Assembly (NCBI GenBank): GCA_900708905.1
Contig: CAADRB010000021.1
Span: 1,177,814 to 1,241,813 of the forward strand
Source of the DNA: Hymenolepis diminuta
Taxonomy: Eukaryota; Platyhelminthes; Cestoda; Cyclophyllidea; Hymenolepididae
DNA length: 64,000 nucleotides
Direction: 5' to 3'
The notes under the pieces were generated by a model. The model saw nothing but the letters and a program-made list of their open reading frames with translations, searched no databases and was not told where the DNA came from. How positions within the stretch are numbered: the stretch's first letter is position 1; each line of letters opens with the position of its first letter. This document shows positions 37,193-50,200 of this stretch, piece by piece. Made by a program: the position numbers and the translations under genes.

Positions 37193-37705
37193 TTGGAAAA
37201 TTCTTCGAAATATGAGGAAAGAACATTTCTATTAACAAGAAGTTTTGCAGAAATGGTCGTAAATCTCGATGATGAAGGAACATGTTCAATGCAACAGTTA
37301 AAATATGTGAATCTTAAAGTCGATGGCCATGAAATCAGCATGCAGCTGGATACGGCCTCAGATATCACAGGCGGAATGTGACGGAAAATCGGAATTCCAC
37401 CATTAAACTCCACTTTCGCCTCCATTCAAGATGCATCGGGAGTAATCCTAAACTTATTAGATGAAATCTAATGCAAAGTCTGCTACAGAGACAGCCAAAT
37501 CTATGCAAAGTGCTGTGTGACTGAGAATGCAAATTTGAGCATATTGGGCCTGGACTGGATAGAAGAACTTAAACTATCGAATCTATCAGTCGACGAAATA
37601 TGTAGTGGATTAACAGCAGATTCTAGAACAGGGAACTCTGATTTCTGTCCTATAGAGGTACTACTATTTCAGGTCATTTCAAGAAGACAAATCAATTCAA
37701 AATGA
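37193..37705 (+). mobile_element. Ty3/gypsy protease relic
   Basis: A single frame with two internal stops (TGA at 37379, TAA at 37469) encodes a retropepsin-like region. It contains the active-site-like segment M-Q-L-D-T-A-S-D-I-T (37340-37369), C-V-T-E-N-A-N-L-S-I-L-G-L-D-W-I-E-E-L after about 37514, and a linker towards where reverse transcriptase would start. The active site reads DTA rather than DTG or DSG. The GLDWIEEL segment is conserved after the protease of many platyhelminth gypsy elements. No reverse transcriptase follows in a readable frame. It is a pseudogene fragment. Confidence 0.75.
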
Positions 37706-40700
37706 GTGCTTCTGAGAAATAACCAAATCAATGTACTAAATAAGCATTCAAAAGAACCTCAAAGTCAGAAAAGATGAATAAGATAAAAAAAAGTTCCATC
37801 AAAAATTAAGCTAACATCTCAAGAATGAGAAATGAAACGAAATTGCGGAGGCTGGCGATCCCTAAATCCCTGACATCAGCCCTAATGTAACTTCTACACA
37901 GTACAAATCGATAGACGAAGGTTAAGATCAAAAGCGGGAGTTATTAGCAAGCCTAATTAAATATTTTTGTTGCACTCGAGAGAAAGTGGGGATCTTCGCC
38001 TCTCGGACACTGAATGATAGATTATTGGATTTTCATGCTCACACCTAGATATGTAAAACCGCCTGTGGAGAAGCCGTCATTCAAGCTACAGGTCTTCTAT
38101 TTGCCCCTTCATTTGGTTTGAGTAGCTGTAGTTTAAATGAGGGGCAGCCGAGAGTCATAAAGCAACAAAGGAAACCGTGTCTTAAGGTGTAATTATGCTA
38201 CGTCAAAACTGATTTAGTAGGAAAACGATGCTAAAGAATTGATTCAAATGTTAACGATGGTTAATCAGTTCCATGGTATAGTAAATGACTTGTTAAATGG
38301 GGACCTAAAACGTGAATAGTGAAGAGATATTAAAGGATAATAGCAAAGTGGGTGCTCCAGTGCTAAAATATTAATAAACAAGAAGGTGGGGATGGCTGCA
38401 TGTACATGCAGGTGCTAGTCGACAAACACATTCGCGCGAGCAACACTCGTGGAGCAAGGGGAAGAGTCATTTGTACACAATTAGGTAGAAGTTGGGGTGT
38501 CTTAGATGCTAAATTTGGCAATGAGAATGAAAAGACTGGTCGAAATATAGACGACCAGTTACACACCTATTCACCTATTCACTGGTGTTTACAAATCTCC
38601 TGATTTCTGACTAAATTGGCACTGCACCATCAGCGCACATAGAGGGACAATATATGGAGTAATATTAATCAATGAGCATTAATATGCTCAGTAATGTTCC
38701 TGCTGACGGCTGTAAGAAGATATAAATGAATCACGGTGGTATGATTGCTCATTTAATTACATCAACAGATGCGAAAATTAAATATCTTGGGGGTGGACTC
38801 ATTTAGAAATTAAGGCCTCACTCATTTATGTTTTGGAACATTTGGCAACGACGTGAACCGTAGCCCATATAGGAAGGTAAAGAACATAATGCCTTTAGAA
38901 TTAAAAAGTAATGTACTGACATCCAAGTTACATTATATGCTCATATTCGATCCCTCGTTTCATCTCTTACTGGCCTATTTAATTATTTCGTGTGTTTTGA
39001 TACAACATTATGATTAAAACTTGTAAAAGTTTCTTTTACATTGTCATCGGTTTTAACAATTTGCTTTTCAAAAAATATACTTCGTAAGATATTATGAAAA
39101 AATCAAATTATTATGCCCTTTATTTGGTGAAATCAGAAATAATGTTATTTGAAGTTGTTATAACTTTATTAGACTCCCAAAATAGCCTTCAGAAGCCCGA
39201 ACTCAATAATAACATGGGATTAAGCGAACTTCAGCAATTTACTCAAAATTCTGCAAAGCAATGGCCATTTAATTTAGCACATTTTAACAAGTATGCAAAT
39301 TTTATAAAGAATTAACAGAAAATTGTAAATTTAACCTTTTTTGGATGGAAGTCATTCATTTTTATTCAAACCTTCAGGCGAAAGTTGTTAATTCATAAAT
39401 TTGGATGTTGGTCTCACGTTGAATCTTTTCCGAGGTCTTTTGAAGAGTCTAAAGTAACGGTCTGGTCTCTCTGGACTTTCGAAATTTCATGGGAGAGGGA
39501 GGTAACATACATCCATATAAGTCTCCTTTGGATCCGCTTTCTATTCCGAAGTTATGGCTGGGTACGGAGAAAGAAAATTGGCGCGCCTAGATTTGGACAC
39601 TAAAGTGTATAATATTAAGAATCTCTTCCTCCTCCTTTTATGAACTGAAAAGCTACCCTTCCATATTTTTAGTAATTTGCTTTTCAAAATCATTGAGATT
39701 AGGCGGAGGAAGTAAAAGGGAGAGTTTGACTATGACAAAGGTCTTCAAAATAAAGTAGAAGAGAACTGGGTGGCATATCTGGACACACTCCCTCTTAGGC
39801 AAATACCTGGTGGAAGCTGTTAATGACAGTACCGATTATAAGGGACTTAATGACTATAACCACAACCCACTTAGAATACAAATCAATCAGGTTTAGATAG
39901 GAGATTCATCGGATAGATCCAACAAGAATGACATCAATGTGAGGCTAAGGAACATCAGCTTGAGAGCGTATAAGATCCCGATGATAGGGAAGTAGAGCCT
40001 CGTCTGTATGCTGAGCAACCATGTTTGATGCTGTTACCTTGGAGTGAGAAAGAGGTTTAGCACGAACGATTTCCTTGGGTTATTTACATTTATCATTCAA
40101 CAATGCTGATTACAATGATCGAAAAATGAGCTTCGGTTTAGTTCGAATTTGATTGCACTGATCAAGAAATTTTGGAAACTTGATCTTGGTAGAGTTCAGG
40201 GGAGACAAAAGTACAAAAACCTTCTTTTGCGTTCCTATGGGAATCAGAATTTCGAGGCTGATCGTTGCTTCGGCAAGGCCATCTCAGAGATAAGTCGTGT
40301 TGGGAAGTTTTTAGGCATGGAAAATTCCATATAGTACATGAGATCCGTTACTTTTACACTATTTCTGACTGGCGGGTGAAAACTTTATATCATTATTGGC
40401 CGCTCTATCAGGACTTGCAGCAAAGCACCATAGGAGAAAATGGTAATGGCAATCTTGGCAGAGATGTGAGAAACAGTGACACTGCAAGAATTTTGTCAAA
40501 TATTGAGCAATCGACTGTTTCTTTATAACTAGTGGCCTTTTTGATTTCGAAATTATAGAAATCGTCAAATCTTTTAAGTATTATGTTTGGTTATATCCTA
40601 AATAATTTGCAAAAGTTTTAACTCCTTTGCTTATGTTACACTAATTGTGCAATTGCTCCGTTTAAAAGTTTAAATATAAGTTATAATTGTTGGCTTAAGT

Positions 40701-40939
40701 AAGTGCATTAATATGCCAAATTCTTCCTCGTAGAATCCAAGAAAAAGGTATCTGAAATGGCATATGCCGGTATCCTTAATTATTATTCAAAATAAAGACC
40801 TTTGTAGTGCTAATTCTCTATTTCACAATCATACTAAGGGTGTCTGATGACACGGATAATTTTAGAATTACGCTCTTGCAGAGCCGTGACAAGTGAAGAG
40901 CTACCTCAGGGTATTTGTTGTAATGTGTGGTTAGTCAAG
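37706..40939. other. Intergenic region with possible gypsy remnants
   Basis: About 37950-38180 may be further degraded retroelement sequence, since it weakly resembles 18560-18650. A perfect 16-bp palindrome is at 38396-38411. Frames at 39094-39315, 39385-39603 and 40149-40528 are not recognised. Confidence 0.4.
38396..38411. other. Perfect 16-bp palindrome
   Basis: CTGCATGTACATGCAG is self-complementary without a spacer. It may be coincidental; no feature adjoins it. Confidence 0.5.
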
Positions 40940-41265
40940 CGTTATAGGGTATTGCAACCGATGCTCAGACTCCAGGGAGAGAGAGAGGAGGCAAAGATTT
41001 AACTGGACAGGATTAGTCTAGTAGCCAGATCAGACCGTTTTTTGGTAAAATTAGCAATTTATTAAAACATGTAGAACTGGGTTTGTTCAGACTGTGATTG
41101 ACCGATTGATTGAACCGATCATTGGACTTCATTGTACGGTCATGGAAGGATTTGATTGGTTAGACAACAAAACAATCGATGAATGACGACTAACCTCGTT
41201 ATGACGATGATGTAACATTCTGATTACGTGGCATCGGCATTGCACTTCCGATGCACGTCAGATCA
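40940..41265 (-). repeat. Family B LTR, 3' copy
   Basis: On the minus strand it starts TGATCTGACGTGCATCGG and ends CCCTATAACG. It matches 42210-42521 across the CCAGTTAAATC region and the GAGCATCGG region near the end, with visible substitutions and small indels. Confidence 0.6.
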
Positions 41266-42209
41266 TTCTTTCGCATTCTTTCCACCTGTTCAATTGGGAA
41301 CGGAGTTGCCTTGGAGTGGTCTCGAAAGTAAGTCCATGACTGACCTTCATTGTTCTCTTTATCTCTCGACGTTGAGATGTCCACTGATTTGGTATTGACT
41401 TCGTTTTTTCGATCACTCCCTGATTTCCGAAATTCAGCTTCTTCTAGTCGGTTTGCATTGGCGGATAGTAAGTCTTTTGGTTTTTGTCTGCTTTTCCATG
41501 CAAATGACCTTCTTTGAGTAGTCTTTGTTGTTTGTGTTGGGCTTTTTCCTATTCGACGCTTCTACCCTTTGATTTGTGCTGGAGATCTTTTAAGGACATG
41601 AATTATTCTTCTTATTTTGTTTGCCTTTTGACTTGACTGACCTATTTTGAACAACTTTAAGAGGCAGTACTTCTATCGAACTTGAAATTGCTTTGATCTC
41701 AGTTGTTTGGATTGTTGCGTTGATCGCATTATTTTGTCCTTTATGTTTTTGGAAAAAGTTAATGCTTTTATTGGGATTGTCCTCATTTCCCTTTTGAAGA
41801 TCTTCTGGATATTTGTTGGACTGCCTACCGTTTCTTGAGCAACGGCATGATTCTTGGTGACCTATTTTGGAATAGAAATCCTTTTAATGAACAATACTGT
41901 GCATAGTGCCATTCATCATAAAACTAACAAGGCAATGGTGGTCTGGAAAATGGTTTTGTTTGCCTCTGAAAGTCTATGGTGTTTGACTGGATTGCAAAGA
42001 TATCTCTGCCAGCATCTCTATCAATTTTGCTTAAGCTTTCTCAACATTTTTTCAATGTTTTCGGATAATGGTTTGAGTGCGTTTGAAGGTGATGGAGAAC
42101 TTTGATTGCTTGGTGAGCATATCGATTGTTTTGACGCCAATTTTGTTGAGTGCCGGCCTGGGTTCTTCGTATACGTCGCCAAAATATTATAAAGTGTAGT
42201 CAAACCTAC

Positions 42210-42521
42210 TGTAATAGGGTATGCTGCCGATGTTCAGACCTTAGAGAAAGAGGACGGAGATTTAACTGGACGCGATTAACCTATTAACCAAATTAGACCA
42301 AACTATTTATTAATATACTTAACAATCTATCGAAACGCATAGAATTTGGTTTGATCGGATTGTGATTTACCAGAAAAGATTGGACCTTTCACTGGACCTT
42401 AGGATTGGTAGGACAATGCAACGATCGATATATGACCACTTGTGACGTCATTGGTTATGACGGGGAAGGGACACGCTGTCGATGTAGCATCGGTATTATA
42501 CTTCCAATGCACGTCAGAACA
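42210..42521 (-). repeat. Family B LTR, 5' copy
   Basis: On the minus strand it starts TGTTCTGACGTGCATTGG and ends CCCTATTACA, giving TG...CA ends. The frames at 42399-42653 and 42405-42596 overlap it and are shadows. Confidence 0.6.
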
Positions 42522-44245
42522 TTCTTTCGTCCTCCTATCAGTATTCCTCCGGGAAATCCTGTTACCAAGCTTCAACGAAGAAAACTTCGACCTTAGGATA
42601 CTTTGAAATATCCCTCCTGTTGATTCCCTATAACAGTCCATTTGAGTTATCAAAAAACACTATAACGAATGCTTCCATAAAGACATTGGTAACGAAAATA
42701 ATCTGAGATTTCAATATGGTCTTTGGGATGATTAGGAAAACAAGGCCAAAATAACTAGTATCGCTGATTTCCATCTCTGCTAAAAGAAATAGTTATCATT
42801 TTCTCCAGCTTCCAACATTTCTTTTATAAATAAAAATGGGATTTTCCACATTCTCTGCTGATAAAAGATACTTTGTAATTATGCCTATTCATTTAAGCTG
42901 ATACTGACTGAGTCTTACTTTCGTTAGCACAGGCGTATTTACCATAGCTTGCCTTGAGTTCTGCTTTGGGCTATTTTCTTCTGTGATAAGTTGCTACATT
43001 ACTGAGTTCTCTTGATCGATTTGCTCTGCGAGATCACTACTGAGACTTCTATTCAATTACATATCAACCTTAAAGACATTCGAGCAAAACACTGAATCAC
43101 GAAGATGCCAACTGTATGCGAATGTTTACAGAAAAAAGGAATCCTTTTGTACTATCACAAGAGTCACTGTTTCTCAGGCGCAGTGATGGAAAAGGACTTC
43201 CAGTTTCCAATTTTCAGATGCTTCAAGTCTTAAAAATGACACAGGAGCTTGAAACTTCATATTATCAGATTTTCATCGGTAATATTGATATCAGATCCAA
43301 CATAAGACTCTTCAAAAGGTCCTCTGAAAAGCAACAATATATATCATTTCTGCTTGAAAAGTAAAGAAGCAGAAATCCCGAAATACCTATTTCAAATCTC
43401 CTTGACTTTTTCACAAATTACTTCCTCATAGCTGTTGCTATGCATCATCTAGCCTAAATAGTTTATTGTAATTTATCTTTATAATTAAACAGGCATATTA
43501 GACAGAATTTGGTGATGGCACAATGCATGTCGACCAAGTCAGAGTTCACAAAATCACCACCGATGCACATGCAATGATGTGAGAGGTCAACTATACTTGT
43601 CAAACCAGGGAAGTGTAACAATGTGGGTTTTTCATTAGTGCGATCCCAGCATGCATTACTTTTATCCTATTCGAGTGTTTCTGATACTTCCTTGAACGGG
43701 TTGGGAAGTTTACGACAGTTCAGTTTATTTTAAGCTCTCCAAATTGCTCAAATTATCGATTAACTCTAGATATCGTTGTTATGAATTCACTCAGGTGTCT
43801 AAAAAGACGAATTACAATATTTGAGAATGGAAATAATTAAGCTCTGTCTCTTTCTATTTAACTATTTTTACCACATTAGTTAGAAGTTCGACGCCTTCTG
43901 CCCCTCTCTCCCTCTAAAATTAACCAGCTATAGTTTCCACTTATTTCTTCCCATGTTATAATGAGTTTCGCAGTAGCTTGAAAGTTACTAATCAATCATT
44001 CATCTATATGACACATAGGTCATGTCAAACCTACTTAATGACTGCACGTCATATCTAAATAAATAACTGTCAAAGGGTGAAAAAAGCACCATAAAACGCA
44101 AAGTAGCGACGATGACGAGATTTGTCGTTGTTCTTGATCTTTGATTTAATGCGTTAGTTTATAATGACCAGACCAATAGCGACAGATCTTTGTATAAACA
44201 GAATGAAGGATAGTTGTAAAACACGTAGCGATTCTTCATAAAAAT
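42522..44245. other. Intergenic region upstream of the DSL gene
   Basis: A plus frame at 43116-43364 (82 codons) has no recognised domain. The final few hundred bases should contain the DSL gene promoter and 5' UTR, but no core element could be assigned. Confidence 0.4.
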
Positions 44246-47200
44246 ATGTGGCTAGTAGTGTGGCTTTGCTTAGAACTCCTATTACATCCTTCTTATGCAA
44301 AGGTATGTTTTTCAGTGATTCGGTAAATTTACAATAAAATAAGTCACCATCGAAATCACATCGCTATATGTACTTTTTTATTGCATAACTAAAAAGAAAT
44401 GATAGCACAAAAAAAAATAAATCAGTTCATTGAATTGCAAAATTGACAAACTTTTTAAAAACAAACTTTATAATATTTATTTTTAAAATATGATTTAATA
44501 AGGTTAAGGTAGTTAAAAATCTTTTCTGATTATTATATTTTAGTAGAATTAATAACAAAATTAATATCGATTTTCAAATGTCATAAGAAATTATTGCATT
44601 AAATTTAAATAACTAAGTAATTTAAGTGTGGGAAAATTTTTAAGTTTTTAAATAAACTCAGGTTATGATGTAATTTTGATATTGATACATTTGTTTAATA
44701 ATCATTTTTCATATATTCAGAACGCAGTCGGTCTCTATGTTTCCTTGACAGATTATTCGAATCCCAGTGATAAAACATATCGAGGATTGAAATGTGATTA
44801 CAGTCTTCTTAATTGGTTGGATTTTTGTGATCCCCAATTCACGATCACTATTAATGGTCGCTGGGGCCCGTAAGTTATTGGTATTATCTGACACAGCAAA
44901 TTAAATAAGAGAATGTTAAACGGGTCCAATAAGGTATAAATCAAGAAGGGATGTAAAGGAGAAATATTTAGTACAGTATGAGTACCAAGCGCCTTACATT
45001 TTTTGAATTCCGTTGTCTACATCTTTGAGAATAATAGTTTACAGCGTAATATCCTAATGACCTGCTACCAGATTTAGAGGCGGAACTGTGGCTATGAAAG
45101 TTTATTCTATCTTTAGTCAGAGATTAATGGTGATTTTGTAGCAGAAGAACCCATAGACACATAACAGTGCTTGAATTAAAAGAATTATCTGGATAAAAAT
45201 TAAAAAAACTAAGAGATTATTAAACTGAGGGGAAAGTTAGAGGAATATCATTTAAACACGCAACATTTTGTTCCTGGCTCGATAGGCATTTTGTTCGTTG
45301 TTCCCCCTCTTAGAATGGCACTGATACCGTAAATAATCACATGCAAAGTATTTCTTGTGAGATTTAGAAGGGCAGGGAAATTTAAAAAGAATACTTGTTT
45401 AATATTTGAAATAGTTTTATTTTTTGCATTAATTTCAGTGAACTTTTTAAAACAATCGTTTCACATGTCACACCAACTTACGAAAACACAAGACAAATTA
45501 GATCAGTTTACTTATCCAGGGGAGAATTAGCCTCATTGCCGGTAAGCAGAGCAAAATTATAAAAAATTTCTTTCTCTATAACTAATATATTTTTTTTTCA
45601 AGGAGGAACTGGATTTCACAATAGAAGTAAATGACATTGATGCGAATGGAAAAATACTTATCGACGAATTTTATTACAAGTTCTTTGTTAATTCTACAAT
45701 GGATCAGAAAGTCAGACTTGGTGAAAATATAAAGTAAGTTTATAGTATCCTTTTGTATCGGAAATTTGATTCTGACTCGCATGTTCTTCACGATTAAACC
45801 CTGTGAAGTAACAGGAATAATTTTCCATTGTCTTAAAATGATAAAAATGTGGTTGAAAGAAGTTGCTTATTCTCATATTCGATTACAATTTAATTTTTAA
45901 TTATGGTGACATATATCACCAAGAGCGATAACTAAAGAGTTAGTTGAATTTGGATGGAGTCTTTATTGAGAAATGATGTAAGAATTCTAAGGATTGCGAT
46001 CTGCAAGTTGATGAAATGAAGATCCGTATACCTGTTATGTCTGTTGGCCAGAGGATGTCCACGTATATTCCTTTCTAACTTTGGTTATCATTCACGATTA
46101 GATTAGATTAGACCTCGTAGTTTACGCTAGCCAAGCAGATACTGGAGGCTGCAACAACATTAGATGATAAAGTGGAATAGGTAAGTGAAGAAAGAACAAA
46201 GGAGGTTCAGTTTTCTGCATACAGTTCTTTGCGTGCTCCTATTCACCGGATTAGGAGCTGCTTATCAAATATTTTACTTTACGCAACTCCCGAGTCATGA
46301 TTGTGGCAGACCAGTTTTAAGGTTTTTGCTTCCTCTTCATTCTCTTCCAATATAAATATTTTGCAGCCACTTCTGTCTTCTTCCTACTTTGTGGTGATTG
46401 TACTCGTAGTACTGGAAAGGGCAATAGTTTGACTAGTTACTTTGCCAGTGGTGCTGAGAAAGTGCCATATTAGTGCCACGTCATTAACACGTCACTTTCA
46501 TGCCATAACCATGACAGGTCACTACGTAAGGAGGCCAATCGTCATTCATCAATTGATTCGTTGTCGGAATAACTATCTTTTGCCAAATCGGATATGAAGT
46601 CTAATTACTATCAGGGAGTGGTTCAACCTTCTCCAGCCAATCTCAACCTTATTACAGATATATAAATAGATTCTAAATTAAGTTGGTAAGAGTCTGTTTG
46701 GTTTAGCCTCTAGCTTTTCTCTATCTCATTGGTCTGAATAACTGTAGCATACCATTTAATAGTGGGCTGACCATGCGTTATAGCAATTGCCTTTATGTAA
46801 GCTTAAAACTTTGAAACATCTCAAAACATGACACTAATTACCACTAACATTATCAAAATAAATCTCTCCTTTTTGAAATATGTGTCTAATAAGATAAACT
46901 CTAGTTATTTTTGGATAAATTAAATAAATTTAAATAAAAAATCATTTGCTAAGGGAACTTTTTAAGGTTAGTATGCGCAGTTGTGGCGCCAATGATACGA
47001 CAGAAATAATATGGGTTATCCATAATGCCTACAGAAGCCCAAAATCAGAAAAGGAGAGGAATCAATGCAAGCTTATCTTCGTCATTTTCCTGATTATAAA
47101 AGGAAATATTAAGTAAAGGAAGTAAAGTGGAATCCGGTGAAATAGCATCATAAAGATAGATTTCATTTGGTGACGGAGATCTATGCTGGAACGTACTATG

Positions 47201-50200
47201 AACTGTGCACAAAGACCTAGATGATCCAGAAGCAATGCCATTTTATTTTTGCTACCAAAAATTATGTTTGAACTGTTAATTTGAAACCGTCATGTGCAAA
47301 ACTATTCAATAATCGAGTGTCCTCCACCAGACGTGTTTCCAATGCACACCTGCAAAATATTGATTATCGATTTTCAATCAACCCTGCCTTGCGTTGACTC
47401 AGCAATTCCCTATATGTAAAAACCTGGTTCCCGCGCTCTACGTCTCTTCCATTTTCCACTTTTTTCTTTCTCTCCTTCTTTTTATCGAATTTGTCGTACA
47501 ATACACTATGTTCCTCTCTCAATTCTTGGTATTCTAAGTTGAGAAGTGTGGCTTTCTGTTATTAACCATTAGTCGTAGCATAGCTCTTTCAATCTACTCA
47601 CCATATTCATTATCTCTACAAACTGGTCAACTTAAATTTTATAATTTAGTAGCTTTGCTTGCCAGATAATATCATGCGGATAGACCCAAATGTACTATCG
47701 ATGTTTGAAAAGAGATTTGAGTGGAGGTAAAGCAAGGGTTTTACTCAAGAATTCGAGTGTCTGGACACTCGATATTTGTACAGAGTTAATTATTAAAAGC
47801 AAGTGCAGTAATATAAGCTGGTTATTTTCATCGCTATTCCGATTAATCGCCTTTATTCTAGAGTCGAGATGGGCGAAGGTAGAGAAGACAGAAATTTGAT
47901 GATAGAGTTGATCAGTCGTACGCTCATCAGTGAATCAAACTGCTTGTTGTAGCATAGCATTAACATTTTCTGTTATTAACTGGGATGGTAATTTTCAAAC
48001 CTTATCCTTGAGTACTTTAAGATCAACTTTAATGTACCTATAGTTAGATATATGAAAGGTAAGTGAATTCGTCCCTTAGGCATGTACAAGTGCCAGATTG
48101 ACTTTCAGAGAATCTGTTTGCCATTGCTTTAACATTTGGCCCATAAAGAGAAGGGCATTATATAGGATTCGCTCTGCGTTCTGAATTTAGGACAGGGTAC
48201 AATAAGCTACATAGAGGAATGGAATATAAATGTGAAAGACAACCACAAATGTTATGTTACATTTCAAGCTTCGGGGAATAATAAAGATCAGATTCAAAGT
48301 TACTTCTTTCAAAAACCAGAATTATTGGATGAAATTAGCAATTTTACTTTTGTACTCCTATTTACTTTAAGTTCATTGAAAACAGCAGAGATCAGCAATT
48401 TCTGACTTAATGGAACTCATGTTTCATCGGTTTTCTCTTTGAAAATAGAGTAGCTAGGAGAACTCACTCTGATAAAATGAAAAAATATTTGACGATTATG
48501 CATTCCATTAATCTCCTATTCCTGTTTGTTCATTTATCAGATGTTAATCAGGTTTGACATTTGTACATGGTAAATATTTGGAAATGAAATCGGATCTAAA
48601 ACGGCTAGACTGTAACATCTTAGAATTTCTATTTTATGCCAGTAAATCGATGACTCTCATACCCACTTAGAAAAATGTTTACCAACGCTCATCTACTGCA
48701 GACAGATAGCATCATTGAGTCAACCTTGAGAAAATTCGAGTTGTACAGTTTCAAACTTATCAGTGCGGTTGGTCATTTCGCTCACTGAATACTCACTGGA
48801 GGCATCGAACACTTTGACCGTTGCGTCATCGGTATATAGCGAATAAGCCATTAAGAAAAATCAAATGCTTATGAAAACTTGTAATCTACTATAAATTTGA
48901 AATTAAATAATCAGAATTAAATCATTTTTGTGCCAATAAACAATTTGAAATAGAAGGCTTACTTGATCACACTTAAAACTTATATAAACATATTATTTTG
49001 TCTGGTTCAAGCTTTCATTCAGACAAACATGAACTTGGTTTTACGCAAGGATGTGAAGGTATATGTAATCACCAAAAATTTTTTATTAAGTTGGAATTAG
49101 AAAGTACCATTTCCGGTGGCGTGGTGGTCAACATGAAAGTCTATAGAGTCACTGATCACTACATCAATGCCCACTTGTGTACTGTTAGTGGTGTGGGTGA
49201 TCAATCGCCCTGGTCAATTCTGGTCGATAAAAGAGGCGGCAGAATTTGAATTTCTCATAAAAGCCACTCCAGAATACCTCCTTCTACCCAAGTCAAGTGT
49301 TGTAAACACTTCTTCCAATGGTTCTGAGAAATTTATTGTCGGAATATAGTGTGCGAAGAAATATTTAGTTTTCCATAATACTCATCAAATATCCTTTATA
49401 TTATAATACAAATGATAAAATATAATACTAACTCCCTACAAGACAAGGAATTTTACAATTTTTCATTGTGGGGAAGCAACTGCAGTCGTTGACAGTAAGT
49501 GGAATAAATGATAAATGAGAGGACGTCGAGAAGATTTTGAGTGTATGGTAAAGGTATAATTGTATCTTACTTCATCTGATTTTTGGCTTGAGTTTCAAAG
49601 TTAAAATTTTGTAATTCGTTACCTGGACTACTGAGCGAATTTTTGTCCACCATATTTAGTACTTAATAACCGATTACTTAATTATGATGGTTGGTCTTGC
49701 CACTTCAAGCCAATTTTTATCCTTTTCTCTCATTTTCACTCACTAATATTCATCTTCATTTTATTTTCGTCGTAAAATATGCTTTTGATTGTAGTAATCC
49801 TGGCTTTCTGACTTGGGACATTTTTAATGATATCTACTGATAGTAATTTGGAGTATCTTAAATTTTAAGAGAAATTATCTTTGTGTGATGGATCTAAGTG
49901 TCTCCAATCGCTAATGGTCGTTTTTTCAAATTTTGTAAAGTAAGACCCTTCTATGCCGTAGTACAGCTAGAAGATCTAGTTCTGCTGTCATAATATATTT
50001 GCCCACTGGATATTGCTAAGCTAGTTGACTCAGACTTGGGGAAAATGATAAAACAGAATGCAGTTAATCCAAGACTCTTAATAAAGTGAACAAGCTCATT
50101 ATAGAGGAATACCAGTTGTCTTTGCATTACTGACGTCGAGAGATGCAAACATTGTCAAACTGACAACAGTTACCGTTTCGAATAACTTACAAGCTGTCAA

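Larger units (their letters stand above)
40940..42521 (-). mobile_element. Short LTR retrotransposon (family B) with gag remnant
   Basis: Two direct repeats of about 320 bp, 42210-42521 (5' LTR on the minus strand) and 40940-41265 (3' LTR), share start TG(T/A)TCTGACGTGCAT and end near CCCTATTACA. They enclose only about 0.94 kb. On the minus strand the interior begins with an ATG-less or ATG frame of 60 codons (42203-42021). Around 41930-41830 follows a broken zinc-knuckle-like segment (E-W-H-Y-A-Q-Y-C-S-L-K), and then a charged frame reaching 41199. This looks like a gypsy element reduced to part of gag, or a non-autonomous derivative. There is no pol. Confidence 0.65.
45734..49011. other. 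Intron 4 of the DSL gene
   Basis: A 3.3-kb intron holding a family-B LTR-like copy (about 46450-46762, plus) and a SINE-like copy (about 48700-48835, minus). Otherwise AT-rich, with the unrecognised frame at 47690-47899. Confidence 0.6.
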
